NCBI GenBank assembly: GCA_947683425.1
Contig: CANTUQ010000055.1
Span: 4,266,001-4,330,000, forward strand
Direction of reading: 5' to 3'
DNA length: 64,000 nt
Source of the DNA: Excoecaria cochinchinensis
Lineage: Eukaryota > Streptophyta > Magnoliopsida > Malpighiales > Euphorbiaceae
Under the pieces are notes generated by a model. The model was not told where the DNA came from. It saw only the letters and a program-made list of their open reading frames with translations, and did no database searches. Position 1 is the stretch's first letter. Each line of letters begins with the position of its first letter. The translations under genes and the position numbers were made by a program. Of this stretch, positions 11,103-23,248 are shown piece by piece.

Positions 11103-12467
11103 ATGATAGGTTTAAGCTTGCTAGAGTGGTATGTGTTGAGAGACCTCTACGGTAATGATTATATAGCAGTCGTCTGTCCCGAGCGGGGGGTTAGCAAAGA
11201 AGGGGCTCAGGTTGGCATGATAGAGCTTTGGGACTCAACCAGTGAGAGTGAGATTGAAGAAGTTGAGGGACCAGAGAGTGTATGGAGTTCTGGGGGTGAG
11301 GAAGAAGTGCAAAGAGTACAAGCTGTTACTCGCAGTGGAAGAGTGGTGCCAGAGGTTGAAAGACAACAGGACCCAGTGCCTCTAAACGAAGAGTGGGAAA
11401 CAGAAGAGGACCAGATCCTGAAATAGTTGAAGAGGATGACAGCACAGATATCCATCTGGGACTTACTGAGGCAATCCCTGAGCCATAGGCAGAAGCTAGT
11501 TGAAGCCTTGTGTGAATCGACAGTCGCCACCACTATCTCACCCTCCGAGTTATTGGGCATCGTAAAAGGGGGATCTGAAGAAAACATAGTTTACACTGAT
11601 GCCAATCTGCCAGTTGAAGGTCGCAATCACAACCGCCCCCTATACATTAGAGCTCAGATCAATGGCAAACACATGGCCTGTGTCATGGTGGATGATGGGT
11701 CCTTCATTAATGTGTGCCCGCTGATGACGCTACCTGCACTTGGATTAAATGAGGGCATGTTGAGCGAATCTGATTTGACCATCACTGCTTATGACAACTC
11801 GAGAAGGCAAGCTATTGGGACTTTTAAAGCGCAAGTTAAGACCGAGCCAGTTGACATCGAGGCTGAGTTTGTGGTCCTGCCGATCCCGGCCAACTTCGCC
11901 GTGCTGCTAGGAAGGCCTTGGTTTCACAAGTTGGGAGGGGTTCCATCTACGCTCCATCAAATGATCAAGATCCCTCATGAAGGTCAGGTTATGACTATTA
12001 GAGCAGCTAGTGAGAATCAAGTGTCAATGCTCGGGATTTCTAAGCAACCTTTCAGTGGGTTTCACGTGGCTATGGTGAATGAGGAAGATGAGTCAGTAGT
12101 TAGACCCCAAGTTGTTAATATGATGAAGAGGATGAGCTTTCTCCCCGGGGCTGGTTTGGGCAAGAGCTCACAAGGAATTCAAGCGCCTGTCGTCACAAGG
12201 GGGCAAAAGGATAGGAGGGGTTTGGGCTACGCTGTTGATGCCAAGAAGAAAAAGCCCGCAATGAAGCCTGCAGAAGTGCCGCGCATTTTGGAAAGTTTTG
12301 TACCAGCTGCCTCGGCGTGTGCCTACTGTGGAGAGGCTAAGCCCCAGTGGATTGGCGGCAAGATTACCCTGGTTTTGAAATCTTCAACGATGTGTTCGAC
12401 TGGTCCAAGGGAATGGTCAAGGCGGTGGAAGCCTTCTGGGATGAGGAAACATTCAATCAGACTCTAG
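11103..12467 (+). pseudogene. TatB protease region with G-patch-like segment
   Basis: This is in the same frame as gag, with a stop at 11424-11426. The aspartic protease fold is recognised from MVDDGSFINVCPL (residues 88-100 of the segment starting at 11427) and FAVLLGRPWFHKLG. The active site reads D-D-G-S where retroviral proteases have D-T/S-G. A glycine-rich stretch (GAGLGKSSQGI, GQKDRRGLGY; residues about 241-270) resembles the G-patch described in Ogre-like elements. After about 12347 the meaningful reading passes to another frame (VDWRQDYPGF), so there is a frameshift. Confidence 0.82.
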
Positions 12468-12612
12468 CATGGGGTCGGGAGGTTCCCGAGGAGATTATCA
12501 CCGAAAATCTACTGGCCACCCGAGTAAAGGGGAAAGAGAAAGTGGAAGATGAAGAGGCAATGCCAGAATTGGAGAATTTGAGGATCGACGATGACAAGGG
12601 GCGTCGGCACCA
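12468..12612 (+). other. TatB protease-pol linker, frameshifted
   Basis: An acidic linker can be read in a third frame between 12347 and about 12600 (PEEIITENLLATRVKGKEKV). It connects the protease to the start of pol. Two frame changes are needed, either mutations or a removed intron. Confidence 0.5.
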
Positions 12613-15338
12613 GTGGAAGATGATAATGATAGCTTTGCTGATGTACTTTTTATTCCTGAACTATTTGACAATTCTGTCTGTAATTCTGAGTACCTTAATA
12701 ATATGAATGACTTTGCTTACTTGTATGATGTTTCTCATGATTTCATTATGCATGATCACGAGCATGAATCATTTATATTTGACATTAACTCAACCAATAC
12801 CACCTCATTTAATCTCGAGACTTTGGAAAGCCCAAAGGAAATTCGAATAGCATCCGATGTAACTCCTGAGGAGAGAATAAAATTTGAGAGAATTTTGAAA
12901 AAATATAAAAGAGTCTTCGCCTGGACTTATGAGGATATGCCAGGGATTGATCGGGTAGTCACCGAACATGCCATTCCGACCTATCCAGAGTGCAAACCAG
13001 TCAAGCAGAAGCTCAGAAGGCTGAGACCAGAATGGGCAAAAAAGGTAAAGGAAGAGGTGCACAAACAGATCAAAGCCAAGTTCCTGGTAGAGGTCCAATA
13101 CTCCACGTGGTTAGCTAACACTGTCTCCGTAGCCAAAAAGGATGGAAGAGTTCGAATGTGTGTTGACTACTGAGACCTAAATAAAGCCTGCCCGAAAGAT
13201 GACTTTCCTTTACCCCATATTGATGTACTAGTGGATAGCGCGGCCGCTTGTATGATGTACAGCTTTGTGTATGGCTATGCGGGGTACAACCAAATCCTTA
13301 ACAGGATTGTGGATCGAATCAAGACAGCTTTCATCACGGAATGGGGGACATTCGCCTACCGAGTGATGCCTTTCGGGTTGAAGAATGCTGGAGCAACATA
13401 CCAAAGGATGGCTACTAAGATCATGGATGACTTGATCCACAAGGAGGTCGAAGTGTATGTCGATGATATGATGATCAAGTCAGCCACTCGAGAAAGACAT
13501 TTTGAGGCCTTGGAGAAGTTCTTTCAAAGAATTAACAAGTATAATCTTCGCCTCAATCCCAAGAAGTGCATTTTCGGAGTTACCTTGGGTAAGTTACTAG
13601 GCCATGTGGTAAGCCAAAGGGGGATAGAAGTGGACCCTGATAAAATCAAGGCAATCAGAGAAATGCCGACGCCTCGAAAGGAAAAGGAAGTTCGAAGTTT
13701 TCTGGGTAAATTACAGTACATCAGTAGGTTCATTTCCAAGCTCGCTTCGGTATGCGAACCAATTTTTAAGCTCCTCAGGAAGAATCAGCTAGTCAGGTGG
13801 AATGATGACTACTAGAAAGCTTTTGATGTCATTAAGGATTACCTTCAGCACCCCCCAGTACTGCGGCCACCACGGCCTGTTAAACCATTGATCCTCTACC
13901 TAGCAATAGAGGAGAATTCTGTAGGTGCTATGATGGCCCAAGAGGATGAGTTCGAGGTCAAATTTGCAGTTCACTAGCTCAGCAAGAAATTCCTTCCCTA
14001 CGAAGCCAAGTATGTCGAGGTGGAAAAGATCTGTCCAGCAGTAATTTGGGCTACGAAGAAATTGAGGCATTACTTTCATTCTTATAAAGTGCAGGCTGTT
14101 GCCAAGCAAAACCCCCTCCGATATCTTCAAGAAGCTCGCTCCTTGCTGGGAAAGATGGGAAGATAGTTGATTTTGCTGCAAGAATTTGATGTGGAATACG
14201 TCACAAGGAAGACCATTAAAGGTCGAGCAGTCGCAGAGTTTCTTGCTGACCATCCAATTGAAGGAGGCCGACTAGAGTATGAGTTCCCCGACGAAAATGT
14301 GGTGGCCATCACCGTGCAGAAATGGCAGATGTATTTTGATGGAGCAGTAAATAACAAGGGAGCCAGGACGGGAGTGATTTTGGTAACCCCCGACGGTGAG
14401 AAACTTCCCTTAGCAAAAAAACTAAGGTACGGAGCCACCAATAACGAGGCTGAGTATGAAGCCTGCATCTTTAGGTTAGAAGCACTCTCAGCCATGGGGG
14501 AAAAAGTAGTAGAGGTATTCGGGGACTCGTCTTTAGTGATCCACCAGGTCAGGGGTGAATGGGCCATCAAGGAAGAGCGGTTGTTGCCATACGTAAAATG
14601 CTTAAAAGAGTTAAGTGGTCAGTTTGAGGTCTGTACTTTTAACTACGTGCCTCGGGACGAGAACCAATTGGCAGATGCCTTAGCCACCCTGGTATCCATA
14701 TGGGATAACCCTGAAGGAATAGCCATGAGGCCTGTGCTCATTTCTAGTTCAGACAAGCCATACTTTGAGACCGAGCAAGTTGGGGATATCGAGGCTACGG
14801 ATGGAAAGCCATGGTACTATGATATCCAGAATTATTTGGAAAGGTCGGTATTCCCAGAAGAGGCCACTGAAAAAGACCAGAGGATGATTCGCAAGCTGTC
14901 CACTCAGTTCATCAGTGTGGACGGTGTGCTGTACAGGAGACAAGCCGATGGCATACAACTAAGGTACTTAGATGACAAAGAAGCCAAAAAGGTTATGGAG
15001 GAGACCCATGCAAGTGTCTGTGGAGCCCATATGAATGGCCTAGCGCTAGCAAAGAAAATCATACGGCAGGAGTTCTTCTGGTTGACAATGGATACAGACT
15101 GCTCTAGGTATGTGAAGCAATGCCAACTATGCCAACAACAAGTTAATCTGAGACACCTCCCAGCTTCGGAGTTGTGCAACTTGATGTCTCCATGGCCATT
15201 CGCAGCATGGGGGGTTGACATTATAGGAGAAATACACCCGATGGCCTCCAACGGACACCGATTTATTGTGGTCGCCATTGATTATTTCACCAAGTGGGTG
15301 GAGGCCGAGCCTTTCAAGAAGTTGGGAGCCCCTTTGCC
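12613..15338 (+). pseudogene. pol: TatB pol: RT, RNase H, second RNase H, truncated integrase
   Basis: One frame runs throughout, with stops at 13171, 13813, about 13975 and 14166. Order: leader, RT (FLVEVQYSTWLANTVSVAKK; MPFGLKNAGATYQRM; YVDDMM at 13456-13473), connection/RNase H (13600-14160), a second RNase H of the Tat type (about 14320-14700: YFDGAVNNKGA, NNEAEYEAC, FGDSSLVIHQ), then integrase with an H-H-C-C zinc region (HASVCGAH..., CQLCQQ) and the first catalytic aspartate (GVDIIGEI). The other catalytic residues are deleted. The frame then runs into LTR sequence to 15450, giving a chimeric end. Most stops look like CAG/CAA/CGA to stop, or TGG to TAG, changes. Confidence 0.9.
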
Positions 15339-16107
15339 CGCGGTGCCCCCCTCTGCGCGGCCAGTTAGTCTTCGCCTGTCCCTTTTTTCTGCTTTTTCAG
15401 TCTATTTTTTTCGTTTTTTTCACAGTTTTATGATATTTTTTATTAACTAAAAATTAAAGCTATTTTGTCCCTTCCTATTTTTGGCCAAGGCTGAAAATTA
15501 AAGGAAATTTCCCTTCATTTTGAAGGGGGACGACAGATTTTATTCAAGAATTTTTTCCTTTTCTCTCTAGCCTCTTTTTCACTCTCCAAGAAGCATTCTC
15601 TTCTTCTAAAAAAATTCTTCTTCAAAAATCTTTAAGTTTTCTTTTTCAAGTTTTTAGTCTTTATTACTCTAAAATACTTAATCTTGGGTTTGATTTGAGC
15701 AAGAGAAATAAATTTTCTTGGCTTATTCATCCCACCAAAAATACTTTCTTGAACTAATTTATTTTAGAACACAGATTTTTATACTTTTTTCGAATATTAT
15801 TATCATAAAAAATCGACAAGGGGAACGGATTGAGACATCCTTTTTTCCGATCTAAAAATTCTGAGGGTAAACACTTTGGACTTGTTCTCATTTAATTTTA
15901 TTTATCGTTTATTATTGTTAATTTTGTTATTCTTGTTATTATTATTATGCATATTGTCTATTCCTAACCTTTTTTAGTTTTGTTTCTACTATTGACATTT
16001 CTCTTGAGTTTGTTTATTTTTTACTTGAATTTCTAGTGGTCTTTTGTTTTAATTTGTGAGTTTATCTTGCCTTTTTGCTGGGTTTCCCCGTTGGCCTTCC
16101 TCTTCCT

Positions 16108-16108
16108 A

Positions 16109-16154
<46 letters not shown>

Positions 16155-16170
16155 ATGCTTGTCTTATGTG

Positions 16171-16209
<39 letters not shown>

Positions 16210-16225
16210 ATGCTTGTCTTATGTG

Positions 16226-16298
<73 letters not shown>
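16108..16298 (+). repeat. Three (ATT)n tracts with a duplicated spacer
   Basis: ATT tracts at 16108-16153, 16172-16208 and 16228-16298 are separated by two copies of the spacer containing CATGCTTGTCTTATGTGC. The 5' LTR has only one copy of that spacer, so a spacer-plus-tract unit was duplicated here. Confidence 0.95.
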
Positions 16299-16469
16299 TG
16301 TACTCACCATTATATTGAGGCATTATTATGATTATTGCTAGTATTACTAACATTTATTATCTCATTATTATCATTATTATTATCAATATTATTATGTTAC
16401 GAATAATATTATATTATGGTATTTATCCATTATTTTCATTGTGACTATTATTACTATTGTGTTATCGTT

Positions 16470-16590
<121 letters not shown>

Positions 16591-17852
16591 GTATCTTTAA
16601 TTTATTGTGTTGTGATATTATTATTGGCATTGTTATTGTTCATTTTTATTATCATGCTATGTTTGCCATGTCTATTATCATTATCATTATTATTATTATT
16701 ATCATGATTATTATTGTTATCGTTATTTCCTTATTATTTGTTCGATTAACTTTATTAGAGCATTTACTAATGTTTTCGATATTATGTTTGTCTGAGATTT
16801 TGGGTTGCACTGTGTGAGCTTTCCCGCGGTACCCCCTCGTTGGGTCGCAACACATAGATGAGTCCCTCGGTATGGTGAGATCCTTTCAACCCTCTCTTTA
16901 TGTTGTGTTTGTTTTGCAAATGATTATTTTATTTATGCGCGCTTGAGATAAAAAGTCACAAAAATATTTCTACGATTGAATTGTATTTTTTTTACTAATA
17001 ATATTGGGACGAATGTCCAGTGTTTTAGTCAAACAATAAAAAATATCACAAGTAAAACGAAAAGTCAATTTTCTCCAAAATGGGATCACTCGTCCCTATT
17101 TTCATAAAACAACCAAAACGACTCTTCAAACCCTCTTCAAATAAACTCGAGGGAACCATTGTTCCTGAACCTTCAATAAGTGCGAAGGGACCAATGTTCC
17201 TAACGAATGTCCCGATTTATGTATGTTCGATTTTGTTTGATCATTTAGATTTATGTTCATTTCCTTTCGGGCCCTCGTAATTAATTTTGGGGCAACTTCA
17301 TTTATTTTTGGGGATTGTATCCCGTCCCCACTTACATTTTTAATCTGCTTTTATTGGGGTTGTATTTCGCCCCTATTTCTCTTGTAATTGCGTGCTTGCG
17401 TGTTTATTCGCTTTCTTTTATCGCTTTATTTATCGCTTTACTTATCACTTTTTCTTTCACCGCTTTTAGATGCTTGAAATGCGCTTTTAAAAAAAATGCA
17501 TTGACCGTATGAGATGAGAGATATAATTTTAAGAGGTTAAAAACTCATTTATAATTAACCAAAGCATGAATAAGAGGGAAGTTCCGAACACCATATCTCT
17601 GTTCTTGATCAATAGAGGTGGAGACCTTTCCCAATTTCTCGTGAATTGGGTGGCGACTCCAAAAACACCTCAAAGGTGCCTTTAGGTGTCATTAGGCTTG
17701 GTGGTTCTCCCCAATGTTCTATTGGGAGGGGTTCACCGATGATGTCTCATGGCGCCTATAATCCAAAAGACGCGAACCAAGTCCCTCGAATCCTAAAGCA
17801 GATTCACCTCGAGGGCCCTTGCTGGGTTGGGTTCGGTGCACGTCACAGACAC

Positions 17853-19221
17853 GTAGTTAGTCAGAGGGGAATTGAGATTGACTTGGACAAAGTGAAAGCC
17901 ATCAGAGAAATGCCAGCGCCTCAGAAGGAGAAAGACATAAGGAGTTTCTTGGGCAAATTACAGCATGTCAGTAGATTCATTGCCAATTTGACTTTGATTT
18001 GTGAACCGATCTTCAAGCACCTTAAGAAAGATCAGCCTGTGATATGGAATGAAGATTGTCAAAAGGCCTTTGATACCATCAGAGAATACCTGTTGAATCC
18101 GCCCGTGCTAAGGCCACCGCAGCCAAACAAGCCCTTCATTCTATATTTAGCCGTAGAAGATAGCTCTGTAGGTGCCATGATGGCTCAGGAGGATGAGTTC
18201 GGAGTGGAGTTCACGATTTATTATCTCAGTAAAAGGTTCCTCGCCTACAATATCAAATATACAGAAGTAGAAAAGATCTATCTCGCTGTCATTTGGGCAT
18301 CTAGGAAGTTGACCTTACTTCCATTCCTATAAGGTTCAAGCAGTGGCAAAGCAAAATCCCTTAAGATACTTGTAGGAAGCCCCATCTTTACTTTGCAAAA
18401 TGGGTAGGTGGTCGTTGCTGTTATAAGAATTTGATGTAGAGTACATCACTCGAAAAACTATCAAAGGGCGTACAGTAGCTGAATTCCTAGCAGAACACCC
18501 AATTCAAGGAGACTCATATGAGTTCAACTTTTCGGATGAGGATGAGGCAGCTATAGCAGTTCAGGGTTGGCAATTACACCTTGATGGGGTTGTTAATAGC
18601 AAAGGGGCAGGAGTAGGAGTTATTCTGACAACCCTGGGTGATGAGAAGCTTCCCTTAGCGAAGAAGTTAAGATTCAAAGCTACCAATAATGAAGCCGAGT
18701 ATAAAGCATGTACTTCTGGGTTGGAAGCATCAATAGCCTTGGGGGCGAAGAACGTGGAAGTGTTTGGTGATTCGTCCTTGGTAATTAATCAAATTCGAGG
18801 TGAATGGGCTGTTAAAGAAGAAAGGCTAATGCCGTACATCAAGCACTCGAGAGACCTGAGTAGCTAATTTGAAGTGTGCACATTCCATTTTGTTCCGAGG
18901 GATAAAAATCAGTTGGCTGATGCACTCACCACTTTAGTGTCAATGTGGGACAATCCAGAAGGAGTAGGCATGAGAACGGTTTTGATTCCTAGCTTTAAGA
19001 GACCTAGTTTTGAATCTAAGTCAGTCATGGAAATAGAAGTAGCGGATGGGAGGCCGTGGTGCTACGACATTATAAACTATCCAGAAAATGCGACGTTTCC
19101 CGAAGAAGCCACTAAGAAAAACCAGAGAATGATTCGCAAGTTGTACAAACGACAGGCTGATATGGAAGCTGAAAGGGGCACAACAATGGCAGTGGTAGTT
19201 AAACGCGTCAGGCAAGGATGA
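17853..19221 (+). pseudogene. TatA pol, second part: RNase H domains, integrase mostly missing
   Basis: The sequence resumes exactly where the first part stopped, with HVVSQRGIEIDLDKVKAI, then an RNase H region to about 18310 that ends in a frameshift. The second RNase H is readable at about 18560-18960 (GVVNSKGAGVGVIL, FGDSSLVINQIRGEW, FVPRDKNQLADAL). Stops at 18374, 18423 and 18865 fit CAG/CAA to TAG/TAA. After the linker that normally precedes integrase (NQRMIRKLYKRQAD, about 19118-19160) the similarity ends, and no zinc region or catalytic core follows. Confidence 0.88.
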
Positions 19222-20299
19222 ATCATGGGATTACTACCACAGCTCGATCTGTCAGAAAATGCCCTGCTCGACCATTCATGAGGGAGGTTACAAAGTACCA
19301 AATGAAAGAGGGAGGTTCAGTCATCGAGCAAATGAGACCAGGAGTTCCGGACAAATGAGGCAAGTTCAGGCCGATGTGAGGAGGGTCCATTCGTTCTTCA
19401 AAAGTTGTTATCCGAGACAGAAGCAACAGGCAGTGATAAAGATAACATTGACGAACTCAATAGGGTCCATGGCTAAAGGCTAAAAATCAAAAGAAGAGAA
19501 TAAAAGCCCCACAGGTCGAAAACCGAAAAAAGGCGGCCTTGCTAAAATTGGACGCCTCGTCAGGGTGAAAACCGAAAAAAGGCATCCTGGGCAAAAATTA
19601 GAGGCTTGAGAGAAAATATCCAATCAAGAAAACTCGAGAGGGCTAATTGGAGACATGAGTTTGATGCTTACAAGATATACTCTGAGATTGGATATAGTTT
19701 TGCATTTTGAATCAATGTTAGATAATGATCATGTGTGGAGAAATCATACTGAAATGTACACAATCTCTGCAAATACATGTGTTCATTATTTTCTAGTTCA
19801 CTTATAAAAAGAGAAATGTTGTTCATTGCTGAACGTATGAAATCTAAATGGCTACACTCTGCTACTGCTCTCACCATCCGGATGTCTAAGTCAGTGAGTT
19901 CTGCTATCGATTGCAGGATTGAGCACCTACCTCTTGAGTGCATTAGTGGGAGTGAAAGAACAACCCCCGATAGATGGCATAATAGTCTTCACCGACAGCT
20001 CGCCTAGAGGCCATGATGTTTGGAGGTAACAGTCGAAGATAAAGGTCCACTTTGGAAAGATAGGGATGCCTCACTATATTGTTAATCCCTCGGTGGTAAG
20101 GTAAAAAGGCAATCTCATGAAGTCCTAAAGAACCCGATCCTCATCTGCTACTTCACCCAATCTAGCAACACATTCATCAAGGAAGGCCATGGAATGCAAT
20201 TAATGCCTAGAGAGAAATGCCTCAGAGAATAGCTGCTATTTACCCTAGGAAGAGGCTTTGATAGTAGCTTCAGCTTTTCTTGCAGCTATACCTGAAAGG

Positions 20300-20580
20300 C
20301 GGGAAAGTCTAAAAAAAAAAAAAAGAGGCCGTTAGAGATGAAAACCGTAACTGGCTCTCTAAGCAAAAGTTAGGCCAAAGGGCAGGGTGAAAACCTGGGA
20401 ACAGGCAGTCTGTCCTTCAAAAAATGAAATGAATAAAAGCCGCTGGATTTGGTTGGGTCCAGTCCAGGCAAAAATTAGGCACAGGGTTATGTGAAAATCT
20501 CTAAATGGACGCATTTCCCATTAAGAAAAGCTAGTGTGAAAATCCACAAGGGACGCACTACCTTTAAAACAATGACCTTT
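20300..20580 (+). other. Conserved Tat 3' module
   Basis: An A-rich tract is followed by GCCGTTAGAG, AAAACCGTAACTGGC, ACAGGCAGTCTGTCCTTC and AAAATCCACAAGGGACGCAC phrases. The same order is found at 34916-35185 in TatC. Noncoding; function unknown. Confidence 0.65.
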
Positions 20581-20924
20581 GGCGCCTGGAGCGATAAGGC
20601 GGCATTACTCCGAATGACTTCCCTTTAGGCAGAACTTGATTCAGAGTCCTGGGGGCAAAATACTCATTAACCGGGGGGCAAAGATGCGCACGAGTCAGTT
20701 CTTCTTAAAAAGATTATGGGTCAGAGTCCGTAAAGTCAAGACAACGCTTTTCTAGATCTTTGGGAGCATCAGACAATGCGGGCAGCGGAGCAGTACCCTC
20801 AACGAATCCCTTAACCACCTAGGATATGGTCTATTTATTTTTGCATATCACATGCATGTCACGTGCATTCAGTCTTTTACATGTATAGATATGCACACAC
20901 AGTTCTTGTACATTAATCCTTTGC

Positions 20925-21625
20925 ATGTGTTTCTGTATATAGTTTTGTATGTACATTTTACACACATGATCCCATACACACACACAATCTATTGTATATG
21001 TTATTGTGTACATGATTCTGAGTGAAAGGTCCGAATAGACCTCATGGGCAAGGATAGTCTAAAGGACGGATTAAGCCCAACATTAGTTGCCACTGTATCC
21101 AGCATAAAGTCAGGTGAATATGTACAGAGGTGGAATGTCCAACAAGGTCAAGCTTATTCGGACACACCATGCCTGGAACAGCGAGGTAAGTTTCTGTACC
21201 ATGAGATGTATGCTTGTACACATCACACAATAATCAAGATGAAGTCTTTACGAGAGAAGAATCTCACGGACCCGCTCCCAAGAGGGAAAAGAGCAGGCCT
21301 ATTCATGCGCACCATGCCGGGAGCAAACAGGTAAGTTTCTCTGTCATAAGATGTACGCTCACACACCTCACACAATCCGGATTCAAATGTATTCATACGT
21401 TTCACAGACGTAATCCCACACACACACAATATTTTGTATATATTGTCATGTATGTGAATCTGGGGAAAGGTCCGAATAGACCCCATGCTTAAAGGTGATC
21501 CAGATGACGGGTTCAGCTCAACGTTATCAGACACTATCCAGAAAAGCAAGCCTGTCCACGCTATGCCAGGGGGCAATCAGGTGAGTTTCTCTATCATAAG
21601 AGGCACGTTCACACACATCACACAA
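20925..21625 (+). repeat. Imperfect long tandem repeats in TatA 3' region
   Basis: The phrase GGTCCGAATAGACC recurs about 439 bases apart (21029, 21468). A shorter block recurs three times, each containing GGTAAGTTTCT or GGTGAGTTTCT (21185, 21330, 21580) followed by a CACATCACACAA-like end. Copies are diverged. Confidence 0.7.
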
Positions 21626-22904
21626 GGTGTTCAAAAGCCAAATTCAAATGTACAAATTCTCAAAAAAAAAATGCAAATATATTAAGAATACAAATTCTCA
21701 AACAAAAACAACACAAACAAAACAACAAAACACAAAGAAAAGACATTTTCAAGGCCTTGAAAATCCAATATACTCTAAATACATCAAAAAATGTAAAGAT
21801 CAAAACAAAACAAGGAAAACCAAAAACGAAAACGAAAAGAAAATAGAAAGATCACCCGCCTGTAGGCAAACAACAAAATTTCCAATCTAATTTTTTCCTT
21901 TGAGAAAGCTCAAATCTTTTTTCCGCCCCGGAGGCTCAACATCAAGTTCTCTCACCCTCTTGAGAAGTATTGTCACACCCCGTTTGCCCCCTAGTAGAAT
22001 GAGCCTGTCTGTATGAGCATGCATGTGCATGTGTTCAGCATGTCATAAGGGTATTTTAGTAAAAATGTATGTTTTTGGGTTTATTATTATGTGGGTGCAT
22101 ACATGGCATTAGTATGTGATTTAATTGGGAATTTGCTTGTGTACATTGGAGCATACCATTGTAGGGTATTTTTAGTTGAGTTTGCATTAGATGTGTGTGA
22201 TGTGTGGGGTTAGGGTGTGAGTGAGTAAGTTCCACCACCAAGAAAATGACATGTGTATTAGGTTAGGGAAAATGAATAAAGAAAAGAAGTAAGAAAGAAG
22301 AGAAGATCAGATGTACGTTCTTCCTCTTCAACCTTCATCTTCTTTTCCCTTTCCTAAATACTGCTAACTGTTAATCAAGTTGTGTTGTGGAGATTGCTCA
22401 CTCTTGCTTCTAACTTGGTAAGTACATATCTTTGTCCTTGTCTTACTGTAATTCTTCTTCTTCTTCCTTGAGTTTAGGTTTAACTTAGAGTTGCATTATT
22501 GAATGTTTGTGTTTAGCTGAGACTCCTCGCGATCCCAAAGGCAAGGAGATTGCTGGGAGCAGTGGGACTAAGTGAAGAGAAGCTTAGATTTCAGGTTTGG
22601 GAATAATAGATTGTGAATTGTGTGATTTTGAGTTTACTGTAAATTTCTAGGGTTTATGTTCTTGAAGAATTTGAATGCATATATACTTGATTTCGTTGTT
22701 TAAATGCTGAATTGAGTTGTATATATGTTGCTTATATTGTTTGAAATGTTTACTGGAAGGTAAGAACAGGTTTGATTGGTTTTGAATCAAATTCGGGATG
22801 GATTTCTGGGTTCTGAGAATTCTGGAAATGGGAAAATCGCATTTCTGTTGAAGTTCCCATTTCCAGATCGAGTGTCGCGTGACTAGCCAAGAAAGAGAGG
22901 CAAG

Positions 22905-23248
22905 TCATGAGACGTGACCTTCGGTCACGACTCGTGACCTGCCAGTTTGAGGCCAGTCACGAGTTGTGGCTGCTGTCACAGCTCGTGACCAGCTAAAATG
23001 AGGCCAGTCACGAGACGTGACTTCCAGTCACGCCTCGTGACCAGCCTGAGTTAAGGCACGTCGCGTGATAGCTGAAGAAGTAGCCAGTCACGAGACGTGA
23101 CTTCCAGTCACGTCGCGTGACCAGCTTGAGCGTCGCGTGATCAGCGAGATCACGCCGCGTGATCTGCGAGGGACAAAGCAAGTCACGAGGCGTGACCCAC
23201 AGTCACGTCTCGTGACCTATCTTGTGAGGAGGCCAGTCACGCTTCGTG
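22905..23248 (+). repeat. Array of CACG-N3-CGTG dyads (Tekay-like 5' LTR)
   Basis: Ten exact dyads start at 22926, 23009, 23029, 23057, 23089, 23109, 23151, 23184, 23204 and 23238, with spacers such as ACT, AGA, CCT, TCG, CCG, AGG, TCT and CTT. Several one-mismatch versions lie between them. About one would be expected by chance in the whole window. The half-sites stay constant while the spacers vary. Confidence 0.9.

Larger units (their letters stand above)
19222..21965 (+). other. TatA 3' noncoding region, left of Tekay-like insertion
   Basis: No protein is supported. Blocks with the repeated phrase GTGAAAACC (19560-19640, 20340-20560) and the block 19650-19880 are shared with the TatC 3' region (34575-35190). 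They mark a conserved Tat 3' untranslated module. CA/TG-rich sequence occupies 20830-21010. Confidence 0.65.

Noticed and set aside
17646..17847. N-terminal extension of the RNase H frame
   Set aside because: These bases are the end of the TatB 3' LTR; the pol frame of TatA only begins after the target duplication.
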